This document shows, piece after piece, positions 5,105 through 6,911 of a DNA stretch of 6,911 nt; position 1 is the first letter of the stretch, and the number at the start of each line of letters is the position of its first letter. The notes below the pieces were generated by a model, which worked only from the letters and a program-made list of their open reading frames with translations, did no database searches and was not told the DNA's origin. The DNA is from Magnetococcales bacterium (lineage in GTDB: Bacteria; Pseudomonadota; Magnetococcia; Magnetococcales; Magnetaquicoccaceae), in assembly GCA_015229095.1 (NCBI GenBank), contig JADGCE010000104.1:2444-9354 (forward strand). Direction: 5' to 3'. A program made the position numbers and the translations under genes.

Positions 5105-6573
5105 TCTCCTTTCCCTGGTTCCCACGACAGCTGGGGCTGCGCCACAAGCTCTCTCTCTGGTCCCTGCTGGCGATGCTGTGGGTGATGGGCTTGGGTGGCG
5201 GTGCCCTGCACTTTATCCACCAAGTGGCAGATGTTTCCCTCTCCCTCGTGGATCACCAGGCCGTGCCATTGATCGAGGTGGGACAGCTGAAGGGGAGACT
5301 CTGGGAAGTCTACATGCGGGAGGTGCTGTATGCCGGGCTGAACAATGTCCAGGAAATGAAAAAACTGGAAAAAGAGTTGGCCCAGTTGACGAGTCAGTTG
5401 AACCACCAGATCGAGACCAACAAAAACAATCCGCTGCTGTCACAAACGTGGCTGGACCGTTTCCAGGTGCTGTGGGAACAGTTCCAGTCGGTGCTCGTGC
5501 GGGCCAGGGGGTTGAGCCGTTCCTATGCCAAGGATGAGGCCATGCAACTGCTCTTCGCAGAGGGCAGACAGGCCTTCGATGCCCTGCTGCTGCATATCAG
5601 CGGGGAAGAGGCCCGCTATCGGCAGCAAATGGAGCAGTTGCGCAGTCAGGCCACGCTGACCCAGGAGAGTGCCGTGCAGTGGACCAGCCTGCTGACCCTG
5701 CTGTTCGCGCTGATGGTGTTGGGGGGGGGCTGGTATGCCCGTTCGGTCACCCGCGCCCTGGGCCGGGTGTGTACCGAGTTGGCCACCTCTGCCGCCCAAA
5801 TGAGTGCCACCATCCGCATTCAGGAGCAGATTATTGCCCAGCAGACGGCCTCGGTACAGGAGACCAACACCACCTTGGCGGATCTGGGTAGCGGTGCACG
5901 ACGGGCGGCAGAGCAGGCCGACAGTGCCGCACATGGCGCGCAAGCGGCCAGCCAGGCCGCCGCACAGGGCAAGCTGCGCATGGCGGAAACCCTGCGCAGC
6001 ATGGAGTCCACCAAGGAGCGCATGGATGTCGTCAGCCAACAGCTGCAGCAATTGCAGGAGCAGACCGGTCAAATCCGGGAGATCACCGACCTGGTGGCCG
6101 ATTTTGCCAACGAGACCAAGATGCTGGCTCTGAATGCGGCGGTGGAGGCGGTGCGGGCGGGGGAGCAGGGCAAGGGGTTTGCGGTGTTGGCGGTGGAAAC
6201 CCGCAAGTTGGCAGACGAGAGCAAACGATCGGTGGGGCAGATCAACACCCTGGTGACCACCATTCAGCAAGCGACCCAGGCCACCGTGCAGGTGGCAGAA
6301 GAGGTGAGCAAAAGCCTGCGGGGGGGCATCGTCATTACCCGCAATACGGCAAAAGGTTTTCAAAGCCTGGGAGAGACGGTCGACGGCGCCGCCCAAAGTG
6401 CCCAGGAGATCCATGTCAACGTGCGTCAACAAGCGGCGGCCGTCCAACAAGCGGAAGCGGCCATGCGGGCCATCCATACCGGGGCCCATGAATCCACCCT
6501 TGGCATCGCCCAGGTCAGGAGCGGTATCCAGGCCCTGAACGATGCTGCCCATACCCTGCAAAAAATGCTATGA
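5101..6573 (+). CDS. Methyl-accepting chemotaxis protein, 4HB-like sensor, no evident HAMP (490 aa)
   Basis: An inner-membrane chemoreceptor that would control CheA/CheW and hence flagellar motion. A short basic N-terminus leads to TM1 (about 18-36). A roughly 155-residue, mostly helical periplasmic region (37-192) fits a four-helix-bundle ligand domain. TM2 spans about 193-212. The cytoplasmic coiled coil contains the highly conserved hairpin tip: ETKMLALNAAVEAVRAGEQG (338-357) followed by KGFAVLAVETRKLADES. A clean methylation-site match, TASVQETNTT, is at 249-258 with target Q253/E254. Only about 35 residues separate TM2 from the methylation helix, and the usual HAMP proline is replaced in SVTRALGRV, so HAMP looks absent or degenerate. 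The C-terminus ends in LQKML without a CheR-docking pentapeptide. It overlaps the SBP gene by 4 nt and queF by 4 nt. A run of nine G bases lies within TM2 coding sequence. Confidence 0.92.
   Translation: MISFPWFPRQLGLRHKLSLWSLLAMLWVMGLGGGALHFIHQVADVSLSLVDHQAVPLIEVGQLKGRLWEVYMREVLYAGLNNVQEMKKLEKELAQLTSQLNHQIETNKNNPLLSQTWLDRFQVLWEQFQSVLVRARGLSRSYAKDEAMQLLFAEGRQAFDALLLHISGEEARYRQQMEQLRSQATLTQESAVQWTSLLTLLFALMVLGGGWYARSVTRALGRVCTELATSAAQMSATIRIQEQIIAQQTASVQETNTTLADLGSGARRAAEQADSAAHGAQAASQAAAQGKLRMAETLRSMESTKERMDVVSQQLQQLQEQTGQIREITDLVADFANETKMLALNAAVEAVRAGEQGKGFAVLAVETRKLADESKRSVGQINTLVTTIQQATQATVQVAEEVSKSLRGGIVITRNTAKGFQSLGETVDGAAQSAQEIHVNVRQQAAAVQQAEAAMRAIHTGAHESTLGIAQVRSGIQALNDAAHTLQKML
5721..5729 (+). 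repeat. G9 homopolymer inside the chemoreceptor gene
   Basis: Nine consecutive G bases span the codons for Leu207-Gly208-Gly209-Gly210 in TM2. A one-base slip would remove the whole cytoplasmic signalling domain. A second, shorter run of seven G is at 6320-6326 in the same gene. The run could be a contingency (phase-variable) tract or a simple GC-rich accident, and it is a likely place for sequencing error. The frame as given is intact. Confidence 0.6.
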
Positions 6574-6908
6574 TACTGGAAAGTTTCAACAACCCCAATC
6601 CGGAACGGGACTACCGGATCGAGATGCGCTGTCCCGAATTCACCTGCCTGTGCCCCAAGACCGGCCAGCCGGATTTTGCCGAGATTGTCATCCTCTACGT
6701 GCCCGACCGGCTCTGTGTCGAGCTGAAATCGTTAAAACTCTATTTGTGGAGTTATCGGGATCAGGGGGCTTTTCATGAGGCGGTCACCAACCGGATTCTG
6801 GATGATCTGGTGGGGGCCATCGCGCCCCGTTTTTTGTCGGTGACGGGTAATTTTTTTGTGCGGGGCGGCATCTCCACATCGGTCACGGTGGAATATCGGG
6901 CGACCTGA
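6570..6908 (+). CDS. queF: NADPH-dependent 7-cyano-7-deazaguanine (preQ0) reductase QueF, short form (112 aa)
   Basis: QueF is a cytoplasmic tunnelling-fold enzyme that reduces the nitrile of preQ0 to the aminomethyl group of preQ1 for queuosine in tRNA wobble positions. The active-site block FTCLCPKTGQPDFA contains Cys28 (thioimide-forming nucleophile) and Asp35, seven residues apart as in Bacillus QueF (Cys55/Asp62). The QueF signature appears as VELKSLKLYLWSYRDQGAFHE from residue 50, with Glu51 as the expected substrate-binding acid. FFVRGGIS near the end matches the NADPH/substrate region. It lacks about 27 N-terminal and a few tens of C-terminal residues of the Bacillus protein, but both ends look natural and the gene is complete. 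I believe this short form with ELKS is common in some proteobacteria. Its ATG overlaps the chemoreceptor stop (ATGA), so translation is probably coupled. No preQ1 riboswitch is seen upstream. Confidence 0.95.
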   Translation: MILESFNNPNPERDYRIEMRCPEFTCLCPKTGQPDFAEIVILYVPDRLCVELKSLKLYLWSYRDQGAFHEAVTNRILDDLVGAIAPRFLSVTGNFFVRGGISTSVTVEYRAT

Positions 6909-6911
6909 CTC

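Noticed and set aside
6570..6908. queF as a truncated pseudogene because of its 112 codons
   Set aside because: All active-site motifs are present, the N-terminus starts cleanly at an ATGA overlap, and the stop codon follows the final conserved segment. It fits a natural short form.

Overview
The window is about 60% G+C and comes from a Gram-negative bacterium, most likely a proteobacterium. It has a Tat-exported periplasmic protein, a chemoreceptor, a YgfZ-type folate protein and a short-form QueF. No gene fixes the taxon. The palindromic repeat style and the gene mix would suit a magnetococcal or other alpha/delta-like proteobacterium, but that is a weak inference. Six protein genes fill nearly all of the sequence, and all six are complete. 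I saw no RNA genes, CRISPR arrays, transposases or phage genes.

Left part (1-3828). thiC, the radical-SAM pyrimidine synthase of thiamine biosynthesis, lies on the minus strand. It is divergent from a plus-strand pair: a YgfZ-type tetrahydrofolate-binding protein linked to Fe-S enzyme maintenance, then an FMN-dependent nitronate monooxygenase-family oxidoreductase. The thiC/ygfZ gap is 134 bp. It holds a GC-rich hairpin, a candidate thiC promoter and the strong ygfZ ribosome binding site. I could not recognise a TPP riboswitch there.

Middle (3829-4090). A 262-bp gap separates the two halves. It contains two adjacent 28-nt palindromic units with different but perfectly paired stems (a REP-like double hairpin). 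A plausible sigma70-type promoter and a strong ribosome binding site for the next gene follow.

Right part (4091-6908). Three genes overlap by ATGA at each junction. They encode a Tat-exported NrtA/SsuA-like substrate-binding protein with no permease or ATPase beside it, a transmembrane methyl-accepting chemotaxis protein with no recognisable HAMP domain, and QueF (preQ0 reductase). The first two look like a dedicated periplasmic sensor/chemoreceptor pair. The ligand cannot be read from sequence, and why queF is coupled to them is unclear. This trio is the most interesting part of the window.
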